Position numbers and translations under genes: made by a program
Shown here: positions 24,490 to 33,695 of the stretch, piece after piece
Layout of the letters: every line of letters begins with the position of its first letter
How positions within the stretch are numbered: position 1 is the first letter of the stretch
Source: Caulobacter sp. Root655
Lineage (GTDB): Bacteria > Pseudomonadota > Alphaproteobacteria > Caulobacterales > Caulobacteraceae
DNA length: 64,000 nucleotides
Direction of reading: 5' to 3'
Assembly: GCF_001427665.1 (NCBI RefSeq)
Contig: NZ_LMHC01000023.1
Span: 109,012-173,011, forward strand
Notes under the pieces: model-generated
The model's input: the letters and a program-made list of their open reading frames with translations, nothing else
Database searches by the model: none
What the model was told of the DNA's origin: nothing

Positions 24490-25783
24490 CCCCACCATGG
24501 CGCCCGCCGTCACCCCGCCATCGCACCAGGTTTGCGGCGCCGAGACCCTGGACGGGCTGAACGCCCTGCACCGGCGAGTGATCGACGAGATCCTCGCCGC
24601 GATCGCCGCCTTGAAAGGACCCGAAGCCGTCGCGCGCCTGGACGGTGACCTGGGCCGACTGCATCTGGTCATCGCCGCCGCCGAGGTGGGCTTCCTCCGC
24701 GACCAGGTGCTGGAAGCATTGCGCGGGGACCTGTTGCGACTGGCGGTGCAGGTAGGCCGCGACGTCCTGGGTTGGACACACGATTTCCACGTCGACGACT
24801 ATCTGATCCTGCGCGTGAACCTGCCTTACACCGTGGCGCGCCGCGCGACGGCTTCGGACGAGAATCCCGGTATCGGCCGCGTCAGCCCGTCGGTGCGCGC
24901 GATCGCGGCTTCCCGGCGCGTCAAGGACCCGGTCTACGATCCCCAGAGCTACCACAAAGGCCATCCGCCCCCGGCCTGGGCGCACGGTCCGCATCTGGAC
25001 AGTTGGGCCGGCCACTCCCGCGACGGCTTCAATATCTGGTGGGCGATTTCCGAGGTGCCCGCCGAGACCGGCATGGTGCTGTATCCGGAATTGGCTGACA
25101 CGCCGCTGTCGTGTGATCGGCGCAGCCTCTATCTCAACGCCGGACACCCGCTGCCGCCGCCCACCTTCTTGCCGCTGGCGGCGGGCCAGATGTTGATCTT
25201 CGACCCCGAAATCCTGCATGGCACCCACCTGAACGTTACCGATCAGACCCGGGTGGCTATCTCGCTGCGCCTCAACGCCGCCGAGCCGACCTTCGACCCA
25301 GCCTCCTTCTACGCCCGCGAGTTCTGGCGCACGGCCGGCGCCATCGAACGCGGCGAGGCCGACGCGGTGCTTCACCTGAAGCGCGAAGACCACCTGTCGC
25401 TGGACGCTCCGCGGCCAGTGCCGGCGCTCCGCCGCCCGGCGCCGATCACGCCACTGGCGGTGGACGGGTCGACGGTGCGGATCGCGCTGGATCACCCTCT
25501 CGCAAAAGGCGAGCGGCTCGACATCGATCTCGGCGATCGGCGGGTGTTGCTGCTGGGAACGGCCGACGGACTGCGCGCCGTCGATGGGACCTGCCCGCAC
25601 TACGGCCTGGATCTCATCGACGGCGGCCTGGCCGGCCACCGGCTGCATTGTCCGGGCTGCGCCATCGCTTTCGACCTGCGCACCGGCCGCTCCCTCTGCG
25701 CCGACCTGACACTGGGCGTCCACCACGTCCACCAGACTGACAGCGAGGTTGCGGTCACCCTGGACCGCGCCCCGGACGCCTAG
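24473..25783 (+). CDS. Fe/2OG-dioxygenase-like protein fused to an atypical Rieske-like domain
   Basis: A 436-residue protein. Residues about 100-270 resemble a phytanoyl-type dioxygenase: HLDSWAG gives H174 and D176, EILHGTH gives H249 or H252, and R260 (TRVAISLRLN) fits the co-substrate arginine. Residues about 330-430 look like a Rieske [2Fe-2S] domain with GTCPHYGLDLIDGG (C374, H376) and LHCPGCAIAFDLRTG (C393, C396). The second pair should be Cys-x-x-His; here it is Cys-x-x-Cys, predicting 3Cys-1His ligation. It overlaps the preceding gene by 17 bases if the ATG at 24473 is used; an ATG at 24497 with GGAG upstream is the alternative. Role: probably oxidation of a glycan or lipid precursor. 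Confidence 0.72.
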   Translation: MPSGDSPTMAPAVTPPSHQVCGAETLDGLNALHRRVIDEILAAIAALKGPEAVARLDGDLGRLHLVIAAAEVGFLRDQVLEALRGDLLRLAVQVGRDVLGWTHDFHVDDYLILRVNLPYTVARRATASDENPGIGRVSPSVRAIAASRRVKDPVYDPQSYHKGHPPPAWAHGPHLDSWAGHSRDGFNIWWAISEVPAETGMVLYPELADTPLSCDRRSLYLNAGHPLPPPTFLPLAAGQMLIFDPEILHGTHLNVTDQTRVAISLRLNAAEPTFDPASFYAREFWRTAGAIERGEADAVLHLKREDHLSLDAPRPVPALRRPAPITPLAVDGSTVRIALDHPLAKGERLDIDLGDRRVLLLGTADGLRAVDGTCPHYGLDLIDGGLAGHRLHCPGCAIAFDLRTGRSLCADLTLGVHHVHQTDSEVAVTLDRAPDA

Positions 25784-26176
25784 CATCCGCCTTCGGCGCC
25801 TGGGCAAGCCAAACCTTTGGCCTTGAACACGCCTGCGTCCTAAGCAGCGATCCGCACGGATGACCCCCGGTTGCGCGCCCACCTTAAAGACCTTTGATTG
25901 TGCCTCAAGCGCGGCAACGCTTGGTGTGGTCTGGGCGGCTCCGGGGTGGCTCCGGGAAACCCTGGCGTAAAATAGCGTAGGCGCGCCCAGGACGATCCGA
26001 ACGACGATTTCTTCTCGATCAAATGTTTCCGCCCAACCAACGCGGACTGAATTGAGAAGTGACGGCCACCGCGCGCTAAATCATGATTGCGACTCAGTCG
26101 CCCCGGAACAATCCCGAAGCAAGTCCGCCGCACATTAAAGATGTTAATAGACTCAAATACTTGCAGGATATCGATT
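25784..26176. other. Non-coding interval before the tRNA fragment
   Basis: About 390 bases without a supported gene. Composition shifts to more A+T after about 26080. A 97-codon frame on the minus strand (25840-26133) has no ribosome site or recognisable motif and is not called. This stretch may be the decayed edge of an integrated element, as it runs into the tRNA fragment. Confidence 0.4.
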
Positions 26177-26226
26177 TCGGTTTTGTAGACCGAAGGTCAC
26201 GGGTTCGATTCCTGTAACCGGCGCCA
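26177..26226 (+). tRNA. 3' part of a tRNA, anticodon TGT (Thr), 5' half missing
   Basis: Reads as anticodon stem TCGGT/ACCGA (26177-26181, 26189-26193) with loop TTTGTAG, a five-base variable loop, T-arm ACGGG-TTCGATT-CCTGT, acceptor strand AACCGGC, base G and an encoded CCA. The matching GCCGGTT and D-arm are absent; the bases upstream (GGATATCGAT) cannot form them. So this is not a functional tRNA but the 3' portion that integrases copy or leave at attachment sites. Confidence 0.6.
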
Positions 26227-26244
26227 TATCCACCGCGCGCGGCG

Positions 26245-26871
26245 TCACTCCAGGATGTCGGCCGACGAGATCACCGAGACCAGCTCGGCCTGGCGATGCA
26301 CGCCGACCTTGATCATGGCCGAGGCCATCTGAACGCGCAGGGTGTTGATGCTGACATGGCGCTCGACGGCGATCTCGACCGGCTCGCGTCCCTGGACGAC
26401 CCTGGAAACGATCTCGGCCTCCGCCGGCGAAAAGTTGAACATCATCCGCGCCCGCTCGGCCAGGCGGGGCGAAGCCCGGCCAACCTCGCGCACGGTGATC
26501 AGCGCGCAGCGAAAGCTGCTCTCGTCGGTCGAGAACGGTTCGATCAGCAGCACCAGCGGCTTGGCGCTGCGCGAACGGTGAATCAGCATCGCCCCGGCGT
26601 GTCCTTGGCGAACCGCCCCGGCGATACGGCTATGCAGGGCCTCGGCCTCGAAATCGCTTTCGGTGGTCAACAAACCGCCGTTCTCGGCCAGGCCATCGCC
26701 TCGCGTCACATAGCCCCAGGCCAGATCGTTGGCGGCATAGGCGCAACCTTCACTGTCCGTGACGATGACGCCGAAGTTCACCAGGTTAAGGATGGCGTTG
26801 GCGACATGCGCCTCGAAGACGCCGCGCTCGACAGCCGTATCCACGACTTCAATCATCTTTCTCAGCCCCAT
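26245..26871 (-). CDS. LuxR-like helix-turn-helix regulator with PAS-like sensor region
   Basis: A 208-residue putative regulator. Residues 1-130 look like a PAS-type fold (VNFGVIVTDSEGCAYAANDLA, and later LVLLIEPFSTDESSFRCALIT). The C-terminal 60 residues form a LuxR-type DNA-binding domain (FNFSPAEAEIVSRVVQGREP, then VEIAVERHVSINTLRVQMAS), though the usual TxxE and later motifs are loose. The ATG at 26871 with GAGGG upstream is preferred; the frame continues 33 codons further up without a ribosome site. It lies 18 bases from the tRNA fragment, so it may belong to an integrated segment. Target genes unknown. Confidence 0.7.
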   Translation of the reverse strand: MGLRKMIEVVDTAVERGVFEAHVANAILNLVNFGVIVTDSEGCAYAANDLAWGYVTRGDGLAENGGLLTTESDFEAEALHSRIAGAVRQGHAGAMLIHRSRSAKPLVLLIEPFSTDESSFRCALITVREVGRASPRLAERARMMFNFSPAEAEIVSRVVQGREPVEIAVERHVSINTLRVQMASAMIKVGVHRQAELVSVISSADILE

Positions 26872-27174
26872 CCGCGCACCCTCGCTGCATCTTCTTCCGC
26901 TTGCCTGGTCGTCGCGAAGCGCCTGTGTGGAAAATGAACATGAAACGTAAAATTGCTTCAGCACACTCACTCAACCACAAAGAACAGACACCTCTAAGGC
27001 GAACAAAACAAAGCCTCCTTGATCATTTGATGCTAACCATAGCGCAAAATCGCACCCCAAATTGGGTAGTTGAAAAGACTATTATTGAGACTCTGGGTCA
27101 ATAAACCCCACCCATCAGAAGAAAGCTCGCCTAGTAAGATATATATACGTAAAAACAGCAAAATTCTCCGAACT
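26872..27174. other. AT-rich gap between LuxR-like gene and tad operon end
   Basis: About 300 bases, markedly richer in A+T than the surroundings, with homopolymer and TATATATA runs near 27140. It contains the LuxR-like gene's promoter and the 3' end of the tad transcript. No hairpin with a T-tract, no tRNA and no convincing small gene was seen. Confidence 0.5.
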
Positions 27175-27693
27175 TCATTTAAGCAGTTCGATGTGCGCCA
27201 AGTGATGAGTGACCGCTAACAGGCCAGAGTTCCAGCCGGCGTACAGGGCGCCTACCGCGATCGCCACACCGTAGGGCAGGCCCGCCCGCGGCCGGGGCCA
27301 ACCCGAGGCGACCAGCAACCCCTCGTAGGGCCGCACGGCCAGGGCCGTGATCGCCAGCGCCCCGCCCGTCAACGCGGTGGCCACCAGCAGCAGCAACAGA
27401 TTGTCCATCCCGGCGAACAGCGCCGCCGCCGCCAACAGCTTGACGTCGCCGGCGCCCATCACCCGGCCGACAAACATCGGAAAGCCGACGACCAGGGCCA
27501 GGGCGAAGGCCGCCAGGCAGGACAGCCAGCCGGGGGCCAGCCACCCCTGCGTCAGGCCGACCAGGAACACGCCCACCAGCCCAACGACGGTCCAGTTGGG
27601 AATCCGCCGCGCCCAGATGTCGTAGCCGGCCGCCGACAGCAGCAGGCCGGCATAGGCGATCGACCAGGCCAGGCGGACATAGTCAATTTCCAT
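27175..27693 (-). CDS. cpaA: Tad prepilin peptidase
   Basis: Aspartic membrane protease (A24) of 172 residues that cleaves Flp and TadE/F-type prepilins. The catalytic aspartates are in GYDIWARRIPN (after the first helix) and MGAGDVKLLAAA (GxGDxK motif). Five to six membrane segments fill the chain. It is the last gene of the 14-gene minus-strand tad operon and overlaps the upstream TPR gene by 11 bases. In Caulobacter crescentus cpaA instead follows pilA, so gene order differs here. Confidence 0.88.
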   Translation of the reverse strand: MEIDYVRLAWSIAYAGLLLSAAGYDIWARRIPNWTVVGLVGVFLVGLTQGWLAPGWLSCLAAFALALVVGFPMFVGRVMGAGDVKLLAAAALFAGMDNLLLLLVATALTGGALAITALAVRPYEGLLVASGWPRPRAGLPYGVAIAVGALYAGWNSGLLAVTHHLAHIELLK

Positions 27694-28600
27694 CGCCGAC
27701 CCCGCGCCCGGCCTGGGCCTTGAGGCTGATCGCCAGCTTGCGGTTCTCGCTGGCCAGCGGGTAGTAGGCGCCGCGCGCCTGGCCCGCCTCGTCCAGCAAG
27801 GTCATGGCCTTCTCGTAGTCGCCGCGCAGCAGCGCCGCGAAGCCGGCGTTGTTGAGCAGGGCGGCGGAATCGTCCCTGCCCGCCCCGCGCGCCGAGGCGC
27901 GGCCATAGTCGCCTTGCAGGGCCAGGACCAGCCTCAGATTGCCGCGCGCGGCGGTCAGGTCGGGCCGCTTCTCCAGCGCCGCCACGAAATCGGCCGAGGC
28001 TTCGCCCAGGCGTCCCTGCAGCATGCGCGAATAGCCCCGGTTGTTCAGCGGCAAGGCCTCGCGGCCCGAGGCGTCCAGCGCCCGGGCGTAGGCCGCTTCG
28101 GCGTTGACCCAGTCGTGGCGGCGGTCGTATTCGCGGCCCAGGCCGTTCCAGGCCCGCCAGAGGCTCGGTTCCCTGGCCGTCGCCGCCGACAGGGCCGCGA
28201 CCGCCGCGGCCGCCTGTCCCTGGGCCGAAAGGGCCAGCCCCTCGCCCTGGAGAGTCCTGGCGGCGAAGGCCCCGTCGGCCGGAACCTGGCGAAAGGCGGC
28301 CAGGGCCGCGTCGTAGTCGCCGCGGGCCAGGCGGGTCTCGCCCATCAGCACCAGAAAACGGGGATCCTCGGCGCCGCCCATGAGGGCGTTGTTGAGCAGG
28401 CCGGCCGCGTCCACCGTCCGCCCTTCGGCCAGGGCGGCCTCGACGGCGGCCACGACCGCGTCCCGCGCGGCGGGGGCCTGTCCGGCGGAGACCGCCGGCG
28501 TCGCCGGCTTCGACCAGAGCCACGACCCCGCCGCCCAGCAGGGCGACCCGACGATGATCGCGACGCCGCAGACGGCGCCGAGCAGGAGAGCGCTCTTCAT
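27683..28600 (-). CDS. Tad-locus TPR protein (TadD-like)
   Basis: A 305-residue secreted or periplasmic protein with an N-terminal signal or anchor (LLLGAVCGVAIIVGSPCWAA) and tetratricopeptide repeats from about residue 50 to 300 (for example FLVLMGETRLARGDYDAALA, LWRAWNGLGREYDRRHDWVN, LPLNNRGYSRMLQGRLGEAS). TadD-type proteins help assemble the secretin or Flp pilus. Its start overlaps the stop of the upstream TPR lipoprotein gene by 4 bases, indicating coupled translation. Confidence 0.75.
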   Translation of the reverse strand: MKSALLLGAVCGVAIIVGSPCWAAGSWLWSKPATPAVSAGQAPAARDAVVAAVEAALAEGRTVDAAGLLNNALMGGAEDPRFLVLMGETRLARGDYDAALAAFRQVPADGAFAARTLQGEGLALSAQGQAAAAVAALSAATAREPSLWRAWNGLGREYDRRHDWVNAEAAYARALDASGREALPLNNRGYSRMLQGRLGEASADFVAALEKRPDLTAARGNLRLVLALQGDYGRASARGAGRDDSAALLNNAGFAALLRGDYEKAMTLLDEAGQARGAYYPLASENRKLAISLKAQAGRGVGDGN

Positions 28601-29166
28601 GCCTTGGTCCTCGGAAGGGTGGGAGATGTCGCCGCCGCCGGGTCAGGCGACGCGGCGAGGCTCGACGCCTCGGCCGAAACGGGGGCCGAAGCCGGCGCGG
28701 ACGGCGGCGCGGCGGCCTGGAGGGTCGGCGAGCTTGCCTTCAGCCCCTGAAGCCGCGCCGAATAGGCGATGTTGTTGGCGACGATCGCCGAGTTCGGATC
28801 GGCCTGGAGGGCGCGGGCGTAGTACCGGCCGCTGAGGTCGAAACGGCCCAGTTCGTCATAGACCACGCCCTGGGCGTTCAGCACCCGGACGTCGCCCGGC
28901 GCGCGGGCGGCGGCCACCTGCAGCAGGTCCAGCGCCAGGGCGTAGTCGCGCGCCCGGATCGCGTCGGCCGCCCGCGCGTAGAGCCGGTTGACGACCGCTG
29001 CGGGATCGGGCGGGGCAAGGTCGGCATTGGGCACGGCGCGGATGCGGACATCCAGCGGCGCCCGGCTGGCGAACTGCCCCTGCCCGGTCAATCGTCCCCA
29101 GACCGAACACCCTCCCAGCGCCGGAAGCACCAGGCAGCAGCACGCCGTCAGCAGAAACCGTCGCAT
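28597..29166 (-). CDS. tadD: TadD-like TPR lipoprotein
   Basis: A 189-residue lipoprotein. The lipobox LGGC at residues 17-20 follows a short hydrophobic signal (FLLTACCCLVLPALGGC). TPR motifs lie at about 60-140 (ADAIRARDYALALDLLQVAA, VLNAQGVVYDELGRFDLSGR, NSAIVANNIAYSARLQGLKA), and the tail is low-complexity Ala/Pro/Ser. This is the pattern of TadD, an outer-membrane-linked pilotin-like part of the Tad secretion machine. It begins 1 base after the tadC stop. Confidence 0.78.
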   Translation of the reverse strand: MRRFLLTACCCLVLPALGGCSVWGRLTGQGQFASRAPLDVRIRAVPNADLAPPDPAAVVNRLYARAADAIRARDYALALDLLQVAAARAPGDVRVLNAQGVVYDELGRFDLSGRYYARALQADPNSAIVANNIAYSARLQGLKASSPTLQAAAPPSAPASAPVSAEASSLAASPDPAAATSPTLPRTKA

Positions 29167-29167
29167 G

Positions 29168-30115
29168 TCAGTGACGCCCTTTCAGGGCGGGCAGCAGGTT
29201 GTGGGCGACGTCCAGGCCCGCCGGCAAGAGCAGGGCCGTGACGATGACCGGCAGGATGCAGGCCACGAGCGGCATGGTCAGCAGCACCGGGATGCGCATG
29301 GCCTTCTCCTCGCCGCGCAGGAACCGTCGTTCGCGCAACTCGCTCGAATAGGAGCGCAGGGTCTGGGTGATGCTGGCCCCGAGGCTCTCGGTCTGGATCA
29401 TCAGCGCGGCGAAGGCCCGCAGGGAATCGACGTTGATCCGCTCGGCCATCCGTCGCAGGGCGTCGGAGCGGCTGCGCCCGGCGCGCAATTCCTGGGAGAC
29501 GCGATTGAACTCGCAGGCGATGTCGCGATGCGAGTTGGCGATCTCGTGGCTGACCCGCACGAAGGCCGCGTCGACCCCCAGGCCCGCCTCGACGCAGACC
29601 ATCATCAGGTCCAGGGCGTCGGGAAACTGGTTCTCCAACCGCTCGCGACGGTCGGTGGCCCGCAGGTCCACGAAGATGGCCGGCGCCGTCAGGCCGGCGC
29701 CGCACAGGAGAAGGGCCCCGATGATCAGCTGCGCGCCGGTGATCGGCACCGAGGTCAGCTTCTGCGAGACCACCAGCAGCAAGGGCAGGCCCGCGGCCGC
29801 GATCACGCGGATCAACACATACAGGGACGGGGCCGACGGATGGGTGAAGCCGGCCTCGATCAGGGTGCGCGCCTGCCCCCGGGGGGTCTTGTCGGCGGCG
29901 CCGGGCAGTCGCGACTGCACCCAGGCCAGGATGGGATTCTTGACCTCGGAGTCCTTCAGCAGGCCTTCGCCGGCCGGACCGGCGAGCGTCCCATCCGCCG
30001 TCGGACGATCCTTCATCCGCCGCCGCAGGACGGCCCCTCGCTCCATCTGCTGAAGCACGACCCAGGTCACGCCGACCACGCCCAGGAAGATCCCGATCAA
30101 GAGAAGCATGTCCAT
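29168..30115 (-). CDS. tadC: Tad inner-membrane platform protein TadC
   Basis: A 315-residue GspF-like membrane platform protein. It has an N-terminal helix (LLLIGIFLGVVGVTWVVLQQ), two central helices near 105-155, the cytoplasmic T2SSF domain (RRERLENQFPDALDLMMVCV, EAGLGVDAAFVRVSHEI, AERINVDSLRAFAALMIQTE) and a C-terminal helix pair. The start ATG at 30115 lies 8 bases after the tadB stop with GAGG upstream; the frame open further upstream only shadows tadB. Works with TadB around the CpaF ATPase. Confidence 0.88.
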   Translation of the reverse strand: MDMLLLIGIFLGVVGVTWVVLQQMERGAVLRRRMKDRPTADGTLAGPAGEGLLKDSEVKNPILAWVQSRLPGAADKTPRGQARTLIEAGFTHPSAPSLYVLIRVIAAAGLPLLLVVSQKLTSVPITGAQLIIGALLLCGAGLTAPAIFVDLRATDRRERLENQFPDALDLMMVCVEAGLGVDAAFVRVSHEIANSHRDIACEFNRVSQELRAGRSRSDALRRMAERINVDSLRAFAALMIQTESLGASITQTLRSYSSELRERRFLRGEEKAMRIPVLLTMPLVACILPVIVTALLLPAGLDVAHNLLPALKGRH

Positions 30116-30123
30116 GTCCGACC

Positions 30124-31119
30124 TCAATATTTGAACTGGACGATCCGGCGGATCATCAACTGGCCGATGAGGTAGAGCACCACCACGCCACCGACGACGG
30201 GCCAGAAGGCCGGGTCGGAGAACTTGCTGGTGTAGAATTCGGGATGGAAGATGCTGACGGCCGAGACGCAGAGGATCGGCAGCAAGCTGAGGATCAGGGC
30301 CGACATGCGCCCCTCGCTGGACAGCGCCTGGATGCGCTTGTTGAGCGAAGCGCGGCCCCGGATCACCGTCGCCAGGCCCGCCAGGATCTCGGCCAGGTTG
30401 CCGCCGGTCTCGTTCTGGATGGCGATGCTGACGGAGAAGAAGGCGACGTCGGCCGAACCGGTGCGCCGCGCCAGGCTGGCCAGGGCGTCCTTGAACTCGC
30501 CGCCATAGGTGGTCTCGTCCATGACAAGGCCGAACTCGCTGCCGATCGGGTCGGACATCTCCTGGGTCACCAGGTTGACCGCCGAGATCACCGGATGGCC
30601 GGCGCGCAGGGCCCGCACCATGACGTCCAGCGCCAGGGGCAGTTGTTCCTCCAGCCTGCGCAGGCGGCTGGCGCGGCGGTTGGTGATCCACATCAGGGCC
30701 ACGGCGCCCGACAGGCCCGCCGCGCCCACGGCCGCCATCATCACCTGGGGAAAGGGCGTGCTGATCGGCGAGGACCGCAGGAAGACCATGGCCGCCAGCC
30801 ATAGCCCTCCGGCCACGGCGGCGGTGAAACCGACGACCTGCAGCGGCCCGGCCGACAGTCCGGCCTGGCGGCAATAGAGCGTGGCGCGGTCGTGCAGCGC
30901 CCCGTAGGGCGTGCGGCCGATCCAGCTGGCCCGCGTCTTGCGCAGGAGGGTCTGGTAGACTTGGTCGGGAGCCATGCCGCTGGCCATCAGGGTCAGGCGG
31001 CGATTGACCCGCTGGCCGTGCTCGCGGGCGCCCATGAACAGGCCGAACAGCGCCTGGCCGCCCAGCACCACGGCCATGAAGACCAGAACCAGAACCATGG
31101 GAGCGAGGAGGTTTTCCAT
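30124..31119 (-). CDS. tadB: Tad inner-membrane platform protein TadB
   Basis: A 331-residue GspF-like protein, partner of TadC. Membrane segments are at the N-terminus ([20 protein letters not shown]), at about 90-145 and at the C-terminus ([20 protein letters not shown]). The T2SSF domain shows [40 protein letters not shown], and [20 protein letters not shown], close to known TadB proteins. It follows cpaF after 4 bases in the operon. Confidence 0.88.
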   Translation of the reverse strand: MENLLAPMVLVLVFMAVVLGGQALFGLFMGAREHGQRVNRRLTLMASGMAPDQVYQTLLRKTRASWIGRTPYGALHDRATLYCRQAGLSAGPLQVVGFTAAVAGGLWLAAMVFLRSSPISTPFPQVMMAAVGAAGLSGAVALMWITNRRASRLRRLEEQLPLALDVMVRALRAGHPVISAVNLVTQEMSDPIGSEFGLVMDETTYGGEFKDALASLARRTGSADVAFFSVSIAIQNETGGNLAEILAGLATVIRGRASLNKRIQALSSEGRMSALILSLLPILCVSAVSIFHPEFYTSKFSDPAFWPVVGGVVVLYLIGQLMIRRIVQFKY

Positions 31120-31123
31120 GGCG

Positions 31124-32470
31124 TCACGCCGAGACCCGGCCGGGCGCGAACAGGTCGATCGGCAGCTCGATGCCGCGCGCGCGCAGCACCTCCATGAGCC
31201 GGGGCCGCACGCCGGTGGCCTCGTACTGGCCGATCACCTTTCCCTCGGTCGAGCGACCGATCCGCCGGAAGCGGAAGATTTCCTGCATGCAGATGACGTC
31301 CTCTTCCATGCCCGAGATCTCGGAGATCGAGACGATGCGGCGGGCGCCGTCCTCCATGCGCTCGGCCTGGACGACGACGTGGATGGCCGAGGCGATCTGG
31401 CCGCGGATCGAGCGGGCCGGGATGTCGAGCCCCGCCATGCCGATCATCTGCTCGACGCGTGACAGGGCGTCGCGCGCCGTGTTGGCGTGGACGGTGGTCA
31501 TCGAGCCGTCGTGGCCGGTGTTCATCGCCTGCAGCATGTCGAAGGCCTCGCCCGAGCGGACTTCGCCGACGATGATCCGGTCGGGGCGCATGCGCAGGGC
31601 GTTGCGGACCAGTTCGCGCTGCTGCACCTCGCCCTGGCCCTCGATGTTGGCGGGCCGGGTCTCCAGTCGCCCCACATGCGATTGCTGCAGCTGCAGTTCG
31701 GCGGAGTCCTCGATGGTGATGATCCGCTCGTGGTCGTCGATATAGGCCGACAGGGCGTTGAGCAGGGTGGTCTTGCCCGAGCCGGTGCCGCCCGAGATCA
31801 GCACGTTGCGTCGCGCCTGGACGATGGCCTCGAGCACCAGCGCCATCTCCTGGGTGATGCTGCCCAGCTCCACCAGGCGGCTCATGGCCAGGGGCACGCG
31901 CGAGAACTTGCGGATCGAGACCAGCGGCCCGTCCACGGCCAGGGGCGGGATGATGGCGTTGACCCGCGAGCCGTCGGCCAGGCGGGCGTCGACCATCGGC
32001 TGGGACTCGTCCACCCGCCGGCCCACCGCGGCGACGATCTTGTTGACGATCCGCACCAGGTGCCGGGTGTCCTGGAAGCGCACGTTGGTGCGCTGCAGCC
32101 GCCCGCCCCGCTCCACATAGACGGCTTCGTGGGTGTTGATCAGGATGTCGGTGATGCTGTCGTCCTTGAGCAGCGGCTCCAACGGTCCCAGACCCAGAAG
32201 TTCGTCGAGGATCTCGTCGATCAGGAGGTCGGTCTGGGCCGGGGTCAGCAGGCGCTTCTCCTCGGCCAGCAGGCCGATCACCGCGCCGCGGATCTCCAGG
32301 CGCAGGGTCTCGCGCGGGGTCCTGTCCAGCAGGTTGAGATTCAGCAGGTCGATCAGCCGCTGGTGCAGCCGCACCTTCAGGCCAAGGGCGTCGTCGATCG
32401 GCGTGGTCAGCGGATAGTCCGCCGGAACCGCCGTTGCTTCGATATGTCGGGACTCGTCGTTCCAGAACAT
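31124..32470 (-). CDS. cpaF: Tad pilus assembly ATPase
   Basis: Secretion ATPase (TadA/CpaF, VirB11/GspE superfamily) of 448 residues that powers Flp pilus extension and retraction. Walker A is [16 protein letters not shown]; the Asp box ([16 protein letters not shown]), Walker B region ([20 protein letters not shown]) and His box ([20 protein letters not shown]) are all intact. The N-terminal domain contains the usual [20 protein letters not shown]. It follows the cpaE-like gene after 7 bases. Confidence 0.93.
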   Translation of the reverse strand: MFWNDESRHIEATAVPADYPLTTPIDDALGLKVRLHQRLIDLLNLNLLDRTPRETLRLEIRGAVIGLLAEEKRLLTPAQTDLLIDEILDELLGLGPLEPLLKDDSITDILINTHEAVYVERGGRLQRTNVRFQDTRHLVRIVNKIVAAVGRRVDESQPMVDARLADGSRVNAIIPPLAVDGPLVSIRKFSRVPLAMSRLVELGSITQEMALVLEAIVQARRNVLISGGTGSGKTTLLNALSAYIDDHERIITIEDSAELQLQQSHVGRLETRPANIEGQGEVQQRELVRNALRMRPDRIIVGEVRSGEAFDMLQAMNTGHDGSMTTVHANTARDALSRVEQMIGMAGLDIPARSIRGQIASAIHVVVQAERMEDGARRIVSISEISGMEEDVICMQEIFRFRRIGRSTEGKVIGQYEATGVRPRLMEVLRARGIELPIDLFAPGRVSA

Positions 32471-32477
32471 GACAGCC

Positions 32478-33695
32478 TTACCTTCCCATGCCGGCGGCGG
32501 CCGGCGCGGCGTGAACGGGCGCGATGACCTCGGCCAGGCGGGCGATCGCCGCCTCGATCTTGCTGCCGCGCCGCAGGGCGCTCAGCGCCACGCCTTCGTC
32601 GATGGCCTGGTGCATCAGCCGGCGATCCTCGGGGATCACCAGGTCGAACGGCCGGCCGATGGCCTGCTGGGCGGCCTTCAGCGAGATGCCGCTGGCGCTC
32701 TCGGATTCGACCTGGTTGCAGATCAGGGTGACGGGAATGTCGTCCAGGGCCTGGGCGGCCAGCATGTGCAGCTGCCGGCGGGCCAGATAGACGTGCGGCA
32801 CCGACAGGCGGGTGACCAGCAGGATGCGCTGCGACTGGCGCAGCAGCCGGTTGGTCCACGCGGTCCACACCGTCGGCAGGTCGATCAGGGTGATCTCGAA
32901 ATCCCGGCGAAGCCCCGCCAGCAGGCCGTCGATCAGGGCGGGGTTCAGGGTTTCGATCGGCATCAGTTCGTGTGGCGCGGCCAGCACGCAGGCGCCGCTG
33001 CGGTGCGACGGCAAGGACGAGGCGAACGGCACCTCCTCCACGGCGCCGCCGGCCGCCAGCACCTGGGCCACGGTCACCGTGTCCGGCACGTCGAGATAGA
33101 GGGCCGCCGCGCCCATCTGCAGGTCGAGGTCGGCCAGGCAGACGCCGGCCAGGGCCGGGTTGACGGCCAGCATCACCGCCAGCTGGGCCGCCAGCGAGGT
33201 CGCTCCGACCCCGCCCCCGGCCTTCAGCAAGGTGACGACCTCGCCGCGCCGCCGCTGGGCGCGACCGGTGTCGAGGCGACAGAAGATCCGCTCCAGGGCG
33301 ATGGCCAGGGCGGTGTCGGTGACCGGCGCGGGCAGCACGTCCGCCGCCCCCTGATGGATCAGTCGGCGCGTGGTCTCCACGTCGGCGCCGCGCACCAGCA
33401 CCAGCACCTCCACCCGTCCGGCGCAGGCGGCGACGCGGGTGGCCAGGCGCTCCTGTTCGGCCGCGTCGGCGGCGTCCAGGCCGACGATCAGCAGGTCGAA
33501 AGTCTGGACGGCGCGCTCTGGCCAGGCGTTGTCGAGGACCTGGAAGGTGACGGCCGGGAACATGGCCGACAGCATCGCCACCGGCGGTTCCGGGCCCAGG
33601 CCCGGCCCGCACAGACCCACGCGCCAGGCGCAAGGCCGGCTGGGCTGGGCGACGCTATCCGTCGTCTTCGGTCGTCCGAAATGGAGCAGGCTCAT
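32478..33695 (-). CDS. cpaE: CpaE/TadZ-like pilus localisation ATPase
   Basis: A 405-residue MinD/ParA-superfamily protein with an N-terminal receiver-like domain (about 35-135) and a C-terminal ATPase-like domain from about 148. The P-loop reads LLKAGGGVGATSLAAQ: the catalytic lysine of the usual KGGxGKT/S is replaced by alanine, which is typical of TadZ/CpaE proteins and points to positioning at the pole rather than vigorous ATP hydrolysis. Further marks are GVCLADLDLQMGAAALYLDV and ITLIDLPTVWTAWTNRLLRQ. Its start overlaps the upstream TadE-type gene by 4 bases. Confidence 0.85.
   Translation of the reverse strand: MSLLHFGRPKTTDSVAQPSRPCAWRVGLCGPGLGPEPPVAMLSAMFPAVTFQVLDNAWPERAVQTFDLLIVGLDAADAAEQERLATRVAACAGRVEVLVLVRGADVETTRRLIHQGAADVLPAPVTDTALAIALERIFCRLDTGRAQRRRGEVVTLLKAGGGVGATSLAAQLAVMLAVNPALAGVCLADLDLQMGAAALYLDVPDTVTVAQVLAAGGAVEEVPFASSLPSHRSGACVLAAPHELMPIETLNPALIDGLLAGLRRDFEITLIDLPTVWTAWTNRLLRQSQRILLVTRLSVPHVYLARRQLHMLAAQALDDIPVTLICNQVESESASGISLKAAQQAIGRPFDLVIPEDRRLMHQAIDEGVALSALRRGSKIEAAIARLAEVIAPVHAAPAAAGMGR

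Noticed and set aside
25840..26133. 97-codon minus-strand gene near the tRNA fragment
   Set aside because: No ribosome site, no recognisable motif, and a Pro/Arg-rich composition typical of chance frames in GC-rich DNA.
26150..26226. Complete tRNA gene
   Set aside because: No 5' acceptor strand (GCCGGTT) or D-arm can be found upstream of the anticodon arm.
32478..33695. CpaE with a broken P-loop as a pseudogene
   Set aside because: Loss of the P-loop lysine is a regular trait of TadZ/CpaE proteins, and the gene is full length and tightly embedded in the operon.
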